Assembly: GCA_964553045.1 (NCBI GenBank)
Contig: CAZKJG010000008.1
Coordinates: forward strand, 1-64,000
DNA from: JAWLEP01 sp964553045
GTDB lineage: Bacteria > Fermentibacterota > Fermentibacteria > Fermentibacterales > JCC-6
DNA: 64,000 bases
Direction of reading: 5' to 3'
Every line of letters begins with the position of its first letter. Position 1 is the stretch's first letter. Positions 56,496-64,000 of the stretch are shown here, one piece after another. A program made the position numbers and the translations under genes. The notes under the pieces were generated by a model. It worked only from the letters and a program-made list of their open reading frames with translations, did not search any database and was not told the DNA's origin.

Positions 56496-57044
56496 ATGTC
56501 GCGCATAGGCAACCACCCGGTGATTCTCCCGGACAAGGTAACCGTCGATGTAAAGGACGGTGCCGTCACGGTGAAGGGACCCAGGGGCGAGCTCTGCATA
56601 GACCTCCCCGAGGGCATCACCACCGAGGCGGGTGAGGGCACGCTGCTGCTCAACCGGAGGGACGACTCACGGGATATGAGGAGATTCCACGGCACGTTCA
56701 AGCGGCACGTGGAGAACATGGTGACCGGAGTGAGCGAGGGTCACCGCAAAGAGCTTGTCGCCAGTGGAAAGGGCTATCAGGCGGAGGTGAAGGGCAAGGT
56801 CGTGGAGATGCAGGTCGGCTTCTCGCACAAGGTGCTGGCCGAGATCCCCGAGGGCCTGAGCGTGGAGGTCGCGCCGGGCCAGAACACCTTTACCCTGAAG
56901 ATAGAGGGCATCGACAAGCACCTGGTGGGGGCCTTTGCCTCTACGCTGTACGGGATCCGGCCGGTGGAGCCGTACAACATGATCGGTTTCCGTTACTCCG
57001 ATCAGCACGTCAAGCGCAAGGCCGCCAAGGTCGCGACCACATAG
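56496..57044 (+). CDS. rplF: Ribosomal protein L6
   Basis: 182 residues, two repeated domains. SRIGNHPVILPDKVTV opens; the C-terminal YGIRPVEPYNMIGFRY is a slight variant of the usual RPPEPYKGKGIRY. Sits by the sarcin-ricin loop. Confidence 0.97.
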   Translation: MSRIGNHPVILPDKVTVDVKDGAVTVKGPRGELCIDLPEGITTEAGEGTLLLNRRDDSRDMRRFHGTFKRHVENMVTGVSEGHRKELVASGKGYQAEVKGKVVEMQVGFSHKVLAEIPEGLSVEVAPGQNTFTLKIEGIDKHLVGAFASTLYGIRPVEPYNMIGFRYSDQHVKRKAAKVATT

Positions 57045-57058
57045 AGAGGAGGAGCCCC

Positions 57059-57421
57059 ATGGCAGGCAAGGACAGGAAGAGGAGTCTCCTTCGCCGCCAC
57101 CGGCGGATACGCAAGCGGATAACGGGGACCCCCGAGAGGCCCAGGCTCTTCGTGCGCAGGTCCAACAGGAACCTGCAGGCCAGCCTGATAGACGATCTGG
57201 CGGGAAGAACTCTTCTCACCCTCACCACCGCCAGTCGGGAGTTCGGGAGCGACGAAGCCGAAGACAAGAAGACCCAGGCCGGAAGGCTCGGCGCCCTCAT
57301 GGCCGAGAAGGCAAGGGAGAAGGGCATCGAGAAGGTCGTCTTCGACAGGGGCGGCCATCCCTATCATGGACGGGTCAGGGTCTTCGCCGAGAAGGCGCGC
57401 GAAGGCGGATTGAAGTTCTAG
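57059..57421 (+). CDS. rplR: Ribosomal protein L18
   Basis: 120 residues. Basic N-terminus, then PERPRLFVRRSNRNLQASLI and the end FDRGGHPYHGRVRVFAEKAR. Binds 5S rRNA. GAGGAGG precedes the ATG. Confidence 0.97.
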   Translation: MAGKDRKRSLLRRHRRIRKRITGTPERPRLFVRRSNRNLQASLIDDLAGRTLLTLTTASREFGSDEAEDKKTQAGRLGALMAEKAREKGIEKVVFDRGGHPYHGRVRVFAEKAREGGLKF

Positions 57422-57436
57422 AAGGGCGGTTGGCAG

Positions 57437-57979
57437 TTGGCTAGGGACGACAGAAGGAAGAGGTCCAAAAGGAAGAGAAGGCCCTCTCCCCTGGAGGAAG
57501 AGGGGCTGATGGACCGCCTTATCACCATCAACAGGGTGGCCAAGGTCACCAAGGGCGGCAGGACCTTCGGCTTCAACGCCATAGTCGCCGTTGGCGACGG
57601 CAAGGGCAAGGTCGGAGTGGGCCTGGGAAAGGCCGGCGAGCTGCCCGAGTCCATCAGGAAGGGCACCGAGCAGGCGAAGAAGAACATGATGAGCATCCCG
57701 CTTGTTGAGGACAGGACCATATCGCACAAGGTCGTAGGCCGTTTCGGTGCCGGCAAGGTCCTGCTCCGGCCGGCCAGCCCGGGAACCGGCGTCATCGCCG
57801 GGGCACCTGTGCGGGCGGTCATGGAGTGCGCGGGGATAAAGGACGTTCTCACCAAGTCGCAGGGGAGCAACAACCCGCACAACGTGGTCAAGGCCACGAT
57901 GGCGGGCCTCCGGGACCTGCTGCTGATAGACCGAGTTCACGGCATCAGGGAGAGAGAGGCCGCCAGGAGGCAGCAGTGA
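57437..57979 (+). CDS. rpsE: Ribosomal protein S5
   Basis: 180 residues from a TTG. A very basic N-terminal tail of about 20 residues precedes RLITINRVAKVTKGGRTFGF; GKVGVGLGKAGELPESIRKG and the C-terminal GSNNPHNVVKATMAGL follow. Residues linked to accuracy and spectinomycin (KVTKGG loop) look ordinary. Confidence 0.98.
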   Translation: MARDDRRKRSKRKRRPSPLEEEGLMDRLITINRVAKVTKGGRTFGFNAIVAVGDGKGKVGVGLGKAGELPESIRKGTEQAKKNMMSIPLVEDRTISHKVVGRFGAGKVLLRPASPGTGVIAGAPVRAVMECAGIKDVLTKSQGSNNPHNVVKATMAGLRDLLLIDRVHGIREREAARRQQ

Positions 57980-57980
57980 C

Positions 57981-58172
57981 ATGGCGCAGAAGAAGCTGAG
58001 GATACGACAGGTCCGGAGCGGCATCAAACGGCACCGGAGCCAGAAGAGGACCCTGGAGGCACTGGGTCTTCGCGGCATACGGCAGTCCGTGGTGCAGCCG
58101 GACAGACCCGAGATACGGGGCATGATAAGCAAGGTGACACACCTGGTAGAGGTAGAGGAGGTGGAGGCGTGA
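57981..58172 (+). CDS. rpmD: Ribosomal protein L30
   Basis: 63 residues. KKLRIRQVRSGIKRHRSQKR, LGLRGIRQSVVQPDRPEIRG and MISKVTHLVEVEEV are typical. One base lies between the rpsE stop and its ATG; its stop overlaps the rplO GTG. Confidence 0.97.
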   Translation: MAQKKLRIRQVRSGIKRHRSQKRTLEALGLRGIRQSVVQPDRPEIRGMISKVTHLVEVEEVEA

Positions 58173-58612
58173 GACGTCTGCAGCACCTCCGGCCGGCCAA
58201 GGGCGCCAAGAGGGATAAGACGCGCAAGGGCTGCGGAGGCGGCTCCGGCAGCGGCGGCACCGCCGGCAGAGGCCACAAGAAACAGAAGCACCGCAGCAAG
58301 ATAAAGCCCTGGTTCGAGGGCGGACAGATGCCCATACAGAGGCGCCTTACCCACAAGGGCTTCAACAACCGCAGGTTCGCCACCGAGTACCAGGTGGTGA
58401 ACGTGGAGCTCCTCGACCGCTTCGAGGACGGCTCCGAGGTGGACCCCGCCGCCCTGAAGAAGGCGGGGCTGATCTCCTCGACCAACAGGCCGGTGAAGAT
58501 CCTGGGACGGGGCGAGATCGAACGGGAGCTCAGCGTGAAGGCCCACAGGTTCAGCGCCAGGGCCAGGAAACTGATAGAGAAGGCCGGAGGGAATGTAGAG
58601 GTGCTCGGCTGA
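58169..58612 (+). CDS. rplO: Ribosomal protein L15
   Basis: 147 residues from a GTG (GTGA overlap). The Gly-rich N-terminal part (KGCGGGSGSGGTAGRGHKKQ) and GGQMPIQRRLTHKGFNNR are conserved; the C-terminal ARKLIEKAGGNVEVLG is typical. Late 50S assembly protein. Confidence 0.97.
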   Translation: MRRLQHLRPAKGAKRDKTRKGCGGGSGSGGTAGRGHKKQKHRSKIKPWFEGGQMPIQRRLTHKGFNNRRFATEYQVVNVELLDRFEDGSEVDPAALKKAGLISSTNRPVKILGRGEIERELSVKAHRFSARARKLIEKAGGNVEVLG

Positions 58613-59919
58613 TGCGAGGCTTCCAGAACGTCATGAAGATCCCCGAGCTTCGCAAGAAGATCTTCTACACCTTCCTGCTGATCGCCGTCTACCGTGTCGG
58701 CGGGCACATAACGGTACCCGGCATCGACACCGCGGCCCTGCAGGACGCCTTCAGCGGATCCGGCGGGCTGATGGGCATGTACGACCTCTTCGTGGGCGGA
58801 GCCCTCAGGAGGGCCAGCATATTCGCGCTGGGCATCATGCCCTACATCTCATCCTCCATCATCATCCAGCTGCTCACCTCCGTGGTGCCCTACTTCGAGC
58901 GGCTGAAGAAGGAGGGCGAGGCCGGACGCCAGAAGATGACGGAGATAACCCGGTACGGCACCGTGCTGCTGGCCTTTATCCAGGGCCTGGGCATCTCCCA
59001 GTACCTGATCGGGCTGAACAGCCAGGTTCCGGGCAACGTGGTTCCCAGCTCGGGGATCGGCTTCACCGCCCAGACGGTGCTTACGCTGATCACGGGAACG
59101 ATCTTCGTTATGTGGCTGGGTGAGCGTATCACCGAGCGCGGCATCGGCAACGGTATAAGCCTGATAATCTTCGCCGGCATAGTGGGACGGCTTCCCGGGG
59201 CCATGCAGTCGCTCGTAAGGGACGTCTTCGTCCTGCAGCAGACGTCGCTGATCAACGCCGTCTTCATGCTGGCGTTCATGTTCGCGGTGGTGGCCTTCGT
59301 GGTGCTGATGACGGAGGCGCAAAGGCGCATTCCCGTCACCTACGCCAAGCAGGTCCGCGGCCGCAAGGTCTACGGCGGCCAGAGCACCCACATACCGCTG
59401 CGGCTCAACACCGCCGGCGTGATCCCCGTGATCTTCGCCCAGGCCTTCATGATGTTCCCCAGCAGCATCGCCATGTTCTTTCCCAACTCGGGGATAGACG
59501 AGTGGGTCAGGAGCTTCCTGGCTCCCGGCAGCGCTCTGTACATGTTCATCTACGCCGGGCTGATCATCCTGTTCGCATACGTCTACACGGCCATCACCTT
59601 CAATCCCCAGGACCTGGCTGACAACATGAAGAAGTACGGCGGGTTCATCCCCGGCCGCAAGCCGGGCAAGAGCACGGCGCAGTACATAGAGAAGGTGCTG
59701 GTCAGGGTCACGCTACCGGGCGCCATATTCCTGGCGGGAATAGCCGTGATGCCCATGATCATCTCGGCCCAGACCGGCATGAACTTCGCCTTCGGCGGCA
59801 CCAGCCTGCTGATCGTGGTGGGCGTGGCGCTGGAGACCCTCCGTCAGATCGAGACGCACCTCATGATGCGTCACTACGACGGCTTCCTGGCAAAGGGAAG
59901 GATACGGGGAAGGCGATGA
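58612..59919 (+). CDS. secY: Preprotein translocase subunit SecY
   Basis: 435 residues, ten membrane segments. The plug region GGLMGMYDLFVGGALRRASI, IMPYISSSIIIQLLTSVVP and the C5 loop with RGRKVYGGQSTHIPLRLNTA are diagnostic. It forms the protein channel with SecE, encoded 24 kb upstream. Start overlaps the rplO stop; end overlaps adk. Confidence 0.99.
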   Translation: MRGFQNVMKIPELRKKIFYTFLLIAVYRVGGHITVPGIDTAALQDAFSGSGGLMGMYDLFVGGALRRASIFALGIMPYISSSIIIQLLTSVVPYFERLKKEGEAGRQKMTEITRYGTVLLAFIQGLGISQYLIGLNSQVPGNVVPSSGIGFTAQTVLTLITGTIFVMWLGERITERGIGNGISLIIFAGIVGRLPGAMQSLVRDVFVLQQTSLINAVFMLAFMFAVVAFVVLMTEAQRRIPVTYAKQVRGRKVYGGQSTHIPLRLNTAGVIPVIFAQAFMMFPSSIAMFFPNSGIDEWVRSFLAPGSALYMFIYAGLIILFAYVYTAITFNPQDLADNMKKYGGFIPGRKPGKSTAQYIEKVLVRVTLPGAIFLAGIAVMPMIISAQTGMNFAFGGTSLLIVVGVALETLRQIETHLMMRHYDGFLAKGRIRGRR

Positions 59920-60557
59920 GGCTGATCTTCCTCGGGCCGCCGGGGTCGGGAAAGGGAACCCAGGCCGAGCGGCTGTGCCGCCGCATGGACCTGATCCATC
60001 TCTCCACCGGTGACATTCTGCGCGAGGAGGTAAGGGGGGACACCGAGCTGGGCCGCAGGGTCCGCTCCATAATGGAGGCCGGCGACCTGGTGAGCGACGA
60101 GATCGTCAACCGGCTGGTCTTCGGCAGGATAGAGAAGCTGGACAGCTTCCTCCTGGACGGCTACCCGCGGAACCTGGGTCAGGCTCGAAAGCTGGACGCC
60201 TTCACCGCGAAGGTGGGCAAGCCCATGGACGCCGTGGTCCTGCTGGAAGTGCCCGACGACGAGGTGGTCCGCAGGATATCCAGCCGGGTGACCTGCCCGG
60301 AGTGCGGCTGGGTGGGATCGGGTAGCGAGCTCTCGCCGGGCGATCCGTGCCCGGAATGCGGAGCCCGCCTGGCGCAGCGGGAGGACGACGTGCCGGAGGC
60401 GGTGCGGAACCGCCTGGCGAAGTACCACGATCAGACCTCGCCGCTGATCGAACACTACCAGGAAAGCCTGATCAGGGTGGATGGCGTGGGAACGGTTGAA
60501 GATGTGAACCGGCGGATAGAGGGCGCCCTCCGGAAGGACGGGGTGGGGCCCAGATGA
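59916..60557 (+). CDS. adk: Adenylate kinase with zinc-binding LID
   Basis: 213 residues. P-loop GPPGSGKGTQ at 7-16, HLSTGDILREE, LLDGYPRN. The LID domain (about 125-150) has two CPEC pairs, the Cys4 zinc form common in Gram-positive and some other phyla and absent in E. coli. It interconverts ATP, ADP and AMP. ATGA overlap with secY. Confidence 0.98.
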   Translation: MRLIFLGPPGSGKGTQAERLCRRMDLIHLSTGDILREEVRGDTELGRRVRSIMEAGDLVSDEIVNRLVFGRIEKLDSFLLDGYPRNLGQARKLDAFTAKVGKPMDAVVLLEVPDDEVVRRISSRVTCPECGWVGSGSELSPGDPCPECGARLAQREDDVPEAVRNRLAKYHDQTSPLIEHYQESLIRVDGVGTVEDVNRRIEGALRKDGVGPR

Positions 60558-60607
60558 GCGCCACCGGCGGTCGGGTGTTTCCGACGCCCGGCCCTGAATC
60601 GCTGTTG

Positions 60608-60636
60608 TTGACTGTCTGCCATAGATTTCAAATACT
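60608..60636 (+). promoter_or_regulatory. Internal promoter before infA
   Basis: TTGACT at 60608-60613 and AATACT at 60631-60636, 17 bp apart, in the only AT-rich gap (60558-60674) of the ribosomal cluster. It would give infA-rpmJ-rpsM-rpsK-rpoA-rplQ their own promoter 38 bp upstream of infA. Confidence 0.55.
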
Positions 60637-60674
60637 AGGCGTTCTATTACCGAAGGAAAGTGAGGGCTGGGCAA

Positions 60675-60899
60675 GTGGCTAAGGAGCAGGGTGTTGTCGT
60701 TGATGGAACGGTCGAGGAGACTCTACCCAACAGCATGTGCAGGGTGAAGCTCGACAAGCCCGAAGGTTGCGTAGCCCTGTGCCACATATCCGGCAAGATG
60801 AGGATGAACTACATCCGGATACTGACCGGCGACAGGGTTACGGTGGAGCTCTCTCCATACGACCTGACCAGGGGCCGGATCATCTACCGGTACAAGTAA
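60675..60899 (+). CDS. infA: Translation initiation factor IF-1
   Basis: 74 residues from the GTG at 60675 (a GTG at 60660 would add five residues). GTVEETLPNSMCRVKL and the invariant MRMNYIRILTGDRVTVELSP then YDLTRGRIIYRYK. Two cysteines (CVALCHISGK) replace the usual residues before HISGKM. It binds the 30S A site. 11 bp to rpmJ. Confidence 0.97.
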   Translation: MAKEQGVVVDGTVEETLPNSMCRVKLDKPEGCVALCHISGKMRMNYIRILTGDRVTVELSPYDLTRGRIIYRYK

Positions 60900-60910
60900 G
60901 GAACAGACAG

Positions 60911-61027
60911 ATGAAGGTACGCAGCTCCGTAAAGAAGATCTGTGAGTACTGCCGCATTGTCAGGCGGGGCGGGAAGGTCTTCGTGATCTGCCCGAGAAAC
61001 CCCCGCCACAAGCAGCGGCAGGGATAG
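60911..61027 (+). CDS. rpmJ: Ribosomal protein L36
   Basis: 38 residues, zinc type: C11, C14, C27 and H33 in KVRSSVKKICEYCRIVRRGG and the part that follows. Short and basic. It stands between infA and rpsM, as in Bacillus and many others. Confidence 0.96.
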   Translation: MKVRSSVKKICEYCRIVRRGGKVFVICPRNPRHKQRQG

Positions 61028-61056
61028 AGAAGCAGCGCGAAGCTCGGAGGTAAGAA

Positions 61057-61422
61057 GTGGCAAGAATCGCTGGTGTGGACCTTCCCCGGAACAAGGATGT
61101 GCTCTACGCGCTGCCCTACATCTACGGCATCGGCCTCACATCCGCCAGGGAGATAATCGAGAAGACGGGGATTCCCGCGGACAAGAAGACCGACGACCTG
61201 ACCGAGAGCGACGTGGCCTCGCTGCGAAAGGTCATCGACGAGGACTACACGGTCGAGGGTGCGCTCAGGGCGGAGATAAACATGGACCGCAAGCGGCTGA
61301 TGGACATCGGCTGCTACCGGGGCCTGCGCCATCGGCGCGGACTTCCGGTGCGGGGTCAGCGCACGCACACGAACGCCAGGACGAGAAAGGGCCCTAAGGT
61401 AGGGCATACGAGAAAAAGGTAA
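61057..61422 (+). CDS. rpsM: Ribosomal protein S13
   Basis: 121 residues from a GTG. ARIAGVDLPRNKDVLYALPY and the C-terminal RHRRGLPVRGQRTHTNARTR are diagnostic. It contacts P-site tRNA and the 50S A-site finger. Confidence 0.98.
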   Translation: MARIAGVDLPRNKDVLYALPYIYGIGLTSAREIIEKTGIPADKKTDDLTESDVASLRKVIDEDYTVEGALRAEINMDRKRLMDIGCYRGLRHRRGLPVRGQRTHTNARTRKGPKVGHTRKR

Positions 61423-61445
61423 TCTGAGGACAGGAGGAGCACGCT

Positions 61446-61856
61446 TTGCCTAAGGGAAAGGCCAGGGGCCGGTCTGCGGGCCGGGCCAGGAAGAAGAAGA
61501 AAAGGGTCTCCGACGCGAACGGCATAGCGCACGTGAAGTCGTCCTTCAACAACACCACCATAACCATGACCACGTCCGGTGGTGACGTGATAACCTGGGC
61601 CAGCGGCGGCACCACCGGCGTGAAGGGCACCAGGAAGGGCACGGCTTTCGCGTCCAGCCAGGCCGCGGTACAGGCGGCCGAGAAGGCGATGGAGGCAGGG
61701 ATCAAGAAGGTGGAGATCTGGGTCCGCGGGCCGGGCTCCGGCCGCGAGGCCGCGGTGCGGGCGCTGCAGTCCACGAATCTGGAGATCACCGGAATCAAGG
61801 ACATAACCAAGGTTCCCCACAACGGCTGCAGACCGCCGAAGCGCCGCCGGATGTAG
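61446..61856 (+). CDS. rpsK: Ribosomal protein S11
   Basis: 136 residues from a TTG. A basic Ala/Arg/Lys-rich tail, then HVKSSFNNTTITMTTSGGDV, GPGSGREAAVRALQ and the end HNGCRPPKRRRM. It lines the mRNA exit on the 30S platform. rpsD, usually next, is absent; rpoA follows after 72 bp. Confidence 0.98.
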   Translation: MPKGKARGRSAGRARKKKKRVSDANGIAHVKSSFNNTTITMTTSGGDVITWASGGTTGVKGTRKGTAFASSQAAVQAAEKAMEAGIKKVEIWVRGPGSGREAAVRALQSTNLEITGIKDITKVPHNGCRPPKRRRM

Positions 61857-61928
61857 CGGCCAGGGAAAGCGAAGCTCTCCTGCAAAGGTAATCGAAAGAG
61901 GTTTCAACAAGCCGGTCGGGGGGACCAG

Positions 61929-62897
61929 ATGGAATTCAGAAGGCTGTATCTGCCGGACATCATCGAGTGGGACGAGGAGCATACCACCGATACCTTCGGC
62001 AGGCTGGAGGTAACGCCCCTCGAGAGGGGCTTCGGGCGAACCCTGGGCACCGCTCTCAGGCGGGTGCTCCTCTCCTCCATAGAGGGTTCGGCCCCGGTGG
62101 CCATCAGGATCGAGGGAGTGAAGCACGAGTTCACCGGCCTGGACGGCGTGGTGGAGGACGTCCCGGAGATCATCCTCAACGTGAAGAGCCTGGGCATAAG
62201 GCACCGGGGCGAGGAGCCCGGCATCCTCAGGGCCGACGTGCAGGGCCCCGCCGAGGTGAAGGCCGGCGACCTGGAGGGTGACGACTTCCTGGAGATCGCG
62301 GACGCCGACGACCCGGTGGCGCAGGTCACCGAGGGCGGAAGCCTCAGAATGGAGATAGAGATCCAGAGGGGCAAGGGCTACGTAACCGCCGACGAGTGGC
62401 GGGAGAGCCGGGAGGAGGAGATCGGCAACATCCTGCTGGACTCCTGGTTCGGTCCCGTCCAGAAGGTGAATTTCGAGGTGGACAGCGCCCGCGTGGGCGA
62501 CAAGACCGACTACGACAAGCTGACCATGGAGGTCAGGACCGACGGAAGCATCACGCCCAGGGACGCGGTCAGAAAAGCCTGCGAGATACTCATCCGCCAC
62601 ATGGAGCTGATCGTCACCGGCCGCTCCCCCGAGGAGGAGGCCGAGGAGGGCGAAGAGGCCGAGGAGATGCAGGAGGCCGAGGAGGGCCCCGCCGAGGCGG
62701 AGGACATCCCCCTCAAGGAGACCAAGCTCTCCCCCAGGCTGGTGAACTGCCTGGCGGCCTCGGACGTTACGAGCCTGCCCCAGCTGGTTTCCATGACGGA
62801 GAGCGACCTTCTCTCCGTCCGCAACTTCGGGCAGGCCTCGCTGAAGAAGGTCAAGGACATGCTGGACTCCCGGGGCCTTACGCTGGCCGGGGAGTAA
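61929..62897 (+). CDS. rpoA: RNA polymerase subunit alpha
   Basis: 322 residues. The N-terminal assembly domain holds VTPLERGFGRTLGTALRRVL and LSSIEGSAPVAIRIEGVKHE. A 30-residue Glu/Ala-rich linker (EEEAEEGEEAEEMQEAEEG) leads to the C-terminal domain (about 255-322) with SVRNFGQASLKKVKD in the usual NLGKKSL place, which contacts UP elements and activators. Confidence 0.98.
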   Translation: MEFRRLYLPDIIEWDEEHTTDTFGRLEVTPLERGFGRTLGTALRRVLLSSIEGSAPVAIRIEGVKHEFTGLDGVVEDVPEIILNVKSLGIRHRGEEPGILRADVQGPAEVKAGDLEGDDFLEIADADDPVAQVTEGGSLRMEIEIQRGKGYVTADEWRESREEEIGNILLDSWFGPVQKVNFEVDSARVGDKTDYDKLTMEVRTDGSITPRDAVRKACEILIRHMELIVTGRSPEEEAEEGEEAEEMQEAEEGPAEAEDIPLKETKLSPRLVNCLAASDVTSLPQLVSMTESDLLSVRNFGQASLKKVKDMLDSRGLTLAGE

Positions 62898-62924
62898 CCA
62901 CAGGCGAATACACGGGAGAGAGCA

Positions 62925-63293
62925 ATGCGTCACAGGAAGACAACGCCGAAGCTCAGCCGGACCAGGGCCGAGCGCGAACGGCTGCTGCGGAACATGGTCA
63001 CCTCGCTGGTCCTCGAGGAGAGGATCAGGACCAGCCTGGCCAAGGCCAAGGCCGCCCGCAGCCGGGCCGAGAGGGTCATAACCCGGGGCAAGAAGGACAC
63101 CCTTCACGCCCGCCGGGAGGTGGCCAAGAAGGTCTACGGCAGCGAAGCCGTGCAGAAGATCTTCAACGAGCTGGGCCCCCGCTACCGCGACAGGCCCGGC
63201 GGCTACACCCGCATACTCAAGATGGGCAACCGCCACGGCGACGCCGCCGAGGAGTGCATACTGGAGCTGGTGGACTCGCCTTCCGGCGAGTAG
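62925..63293 (+). CDS. rplQ: Ribosomal protein L17
   Basis: 122 residues. MRHRKTTPKLSRTRAERERL and LRNMVTSLVLEERIRTSLAK replace the usual MRHRKSGRQLNRNSSHR; the end GGYTRILKMGNRHGDAAEEC is conserved. ATG behind GGGAGAG. Ends the polymerase-alpha operon. Confidence 0.96.
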   Translation: MRHRKTTPKLSRTRAERERLLRNMVTSLVLEERIRTSLAKAKAARSRAERVITRGKKDTLHARREVAKKVYGSEAVQKIFNELGPRYRDRPGGYTRILKMGNRHGDAAEECILELVDSPSGE

Positions 63294-63315
63294 CCGGCGG
63301 AGGGAAGAGCACCGG

Positions 63316-64000
63316 ATGAAGAGCATTGCCGTTCTCACCAGCGGCGGCGATTCCCCGGGAATGAACGCAGCCATAAGGGCCGCGGTGAGGGGCGGACTCC
63401 ACCGCGGCCTGACTGTATACGGCGTCCACCGCGGCTACGACGGGCTGATAGACGACCGCATCCGCCCCATGGCGGCCGACGGCGTCAGCAACATCATCCA
63501 GCGGGGAGGCACCATCCTCCACGCCGCCCGCAGCCCCCGCTTCCGCGAGGAGGAGGGCCGCTCCAGGGCGGCGGAGAATCTCCTCTCCCGCGACATCGAG
63601 GGCCTGATAGTCATAGGCGGAGACGGCACCTTCCGGGGTGCCGCCGAGCTCTCCCGGGAGCACAACGTGCAGGTGGTTGGCGTCCCCGGCACCATCGACA
63701 ACGACATCTGGGGAACAGACTTCACCATAGGCTACGACACCGCGGTGAACACCGCCCTGGAGGCCATCGACAAGGTCCGCGACACCGCCGCCGCCCACGA
63801 CCGCCTCTTCCTGGTGGAGGTGATGGGCCGCGACGCCGGCTTCATAGCCATGGAGGTGGGCATCGGCTGCGGCGCAGAGGACGTTCTGATTCCCGAGACC
63901 CGCACCGACCTGGAGGGCCTGGCGGAGATGCTGCGCACCCGCCGCCAGCAGGGCCGCACCTCCAGCCTGGTGGTGGTGGCGGAGGGCGACGAGGAGGGAA
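63316..64000 (+). CDS. pfkA: 6-phosphofructokinase, ATP-type, truncated by window end
   Basis: 228 residues are present and the gene continues past the edge. GGDSPGMNAAIR, IGGDGTFRGA, PGTIDNDIWGTDFTIGYDTA and VMGRDAGFIA match the PFK-A catalytic core. The glycine in GGDG after the aspartate fits ATP rather than pyrophosphate use (GGDD). It phosphorylates fructose-6-phosphate in glycolysis. ATG at 63316 behind GGAGGGAAG, 22 bp after rplQ, so possibly read through from the ribosomal operon. Confidence 0.95.
   Translation, partial: MKSIAVLTSGGDSPGMNAAIRAAVRGGLHRGLTVYGVHRGYDGLIDDRIRPMAADGVSNIIQRGGTILHAARSPRFREEEGRSRAAENLLSRDIEGLIVIGGDGTFRGAAELSREHNVQVVGVPGTIDNDIWGTDFTIGYDTAVNTALEAIDKVRDTAAAHDRLFLVEVMGRDAGFIAMEVGIGCGAEDVLIPETRTDLEGLAEMLRTRRQQGRTSSLVVVAEGDEEG

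Overview
The window reads as one GC-rich bacterial chromosome segment with short gaps and many 1-11 bp gene overlaps. Outer-membrane-type beta-barrel proteins, a putative lipoprotein and a FtsX-type ABC transporter suggest a cell with two membranes. The zinc-type S14, L33, L36, L24 and adenylate kinase, the missing rpsD, and a beta' subunit larger than that of E. coli do not match any textbook phylum. My best guess is a poorly cultured lineage near the FCB group (Fermentibacteria- or Eisenbacteria-like); this is inference from gene style only.

Layout. 1-1.6 kb: small hairpin repeats, then a minus-strand tetR-lapA-coiled-coil operon. A textbook promoter with palindromes lies between it and a divergent nitronate monooxygenase. 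2.8-4.5 kb: a Gate-domain membrane protein and a putative outer-membrane protein. 4.8-6.2 kb: cca. 6.6-11.5 kb: a polytopic membrane protein coupled to a 1279-residue double cyclase/AAA/TPR protein. 11.5-16.2 kb: a minus-strand sulfur module (SLC13-type carrier, MBL-rhodanese protein, two half-size YeeE/YedE proteins, DUF1622). 16.3-18.7 kb: an exported protein, a lone cyclic-nucleotide-binding protein, and an unknown protein with a nuclease-like D...ExK...Q pattern and no ordinary start codon. 18.7-28.4 kb: four glycosyltransferases, an aspartate kinase, UppP and a TPR/beta-barrel protein. 28.46-28.68 kb: a nested palindromic element. 28.7-31.5 kb: ABC permease, ATPase and lipoprotein.

From 31.58 kb to the end is a continuous information-processing supercluster: tRNA-Thr(TGT), Tyr(GTA), Gly(TCC), Thr(GGT), tuf, rpmG, tRNA-Trp, secE-nusG-rplKAJL-rpoBC, rpsL-rpsG-fusA, the S10-spc ribosomal genes through secY-adk, then infA-rpmJ-rpsM-rpsK-rpoA-rplQ, and a pfkA that runs off the end. 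The tRNA-tuf order is the one known from E. coli thrU-tyrU-glyT-thrT-tufB.

The most unusual observations are: two exact-length 176-bp tandem repeats between tRNA genes carrying ten GCGNAGC minihairpin motifs; the symmetric nested palindrome at 28.46-28.68 kb; TTG start codons on six of eleven small-subunit ribosomal genes but none of twenty-one large-subunit genes; and about 180 extra residues downstream of the beta' trigger loop.
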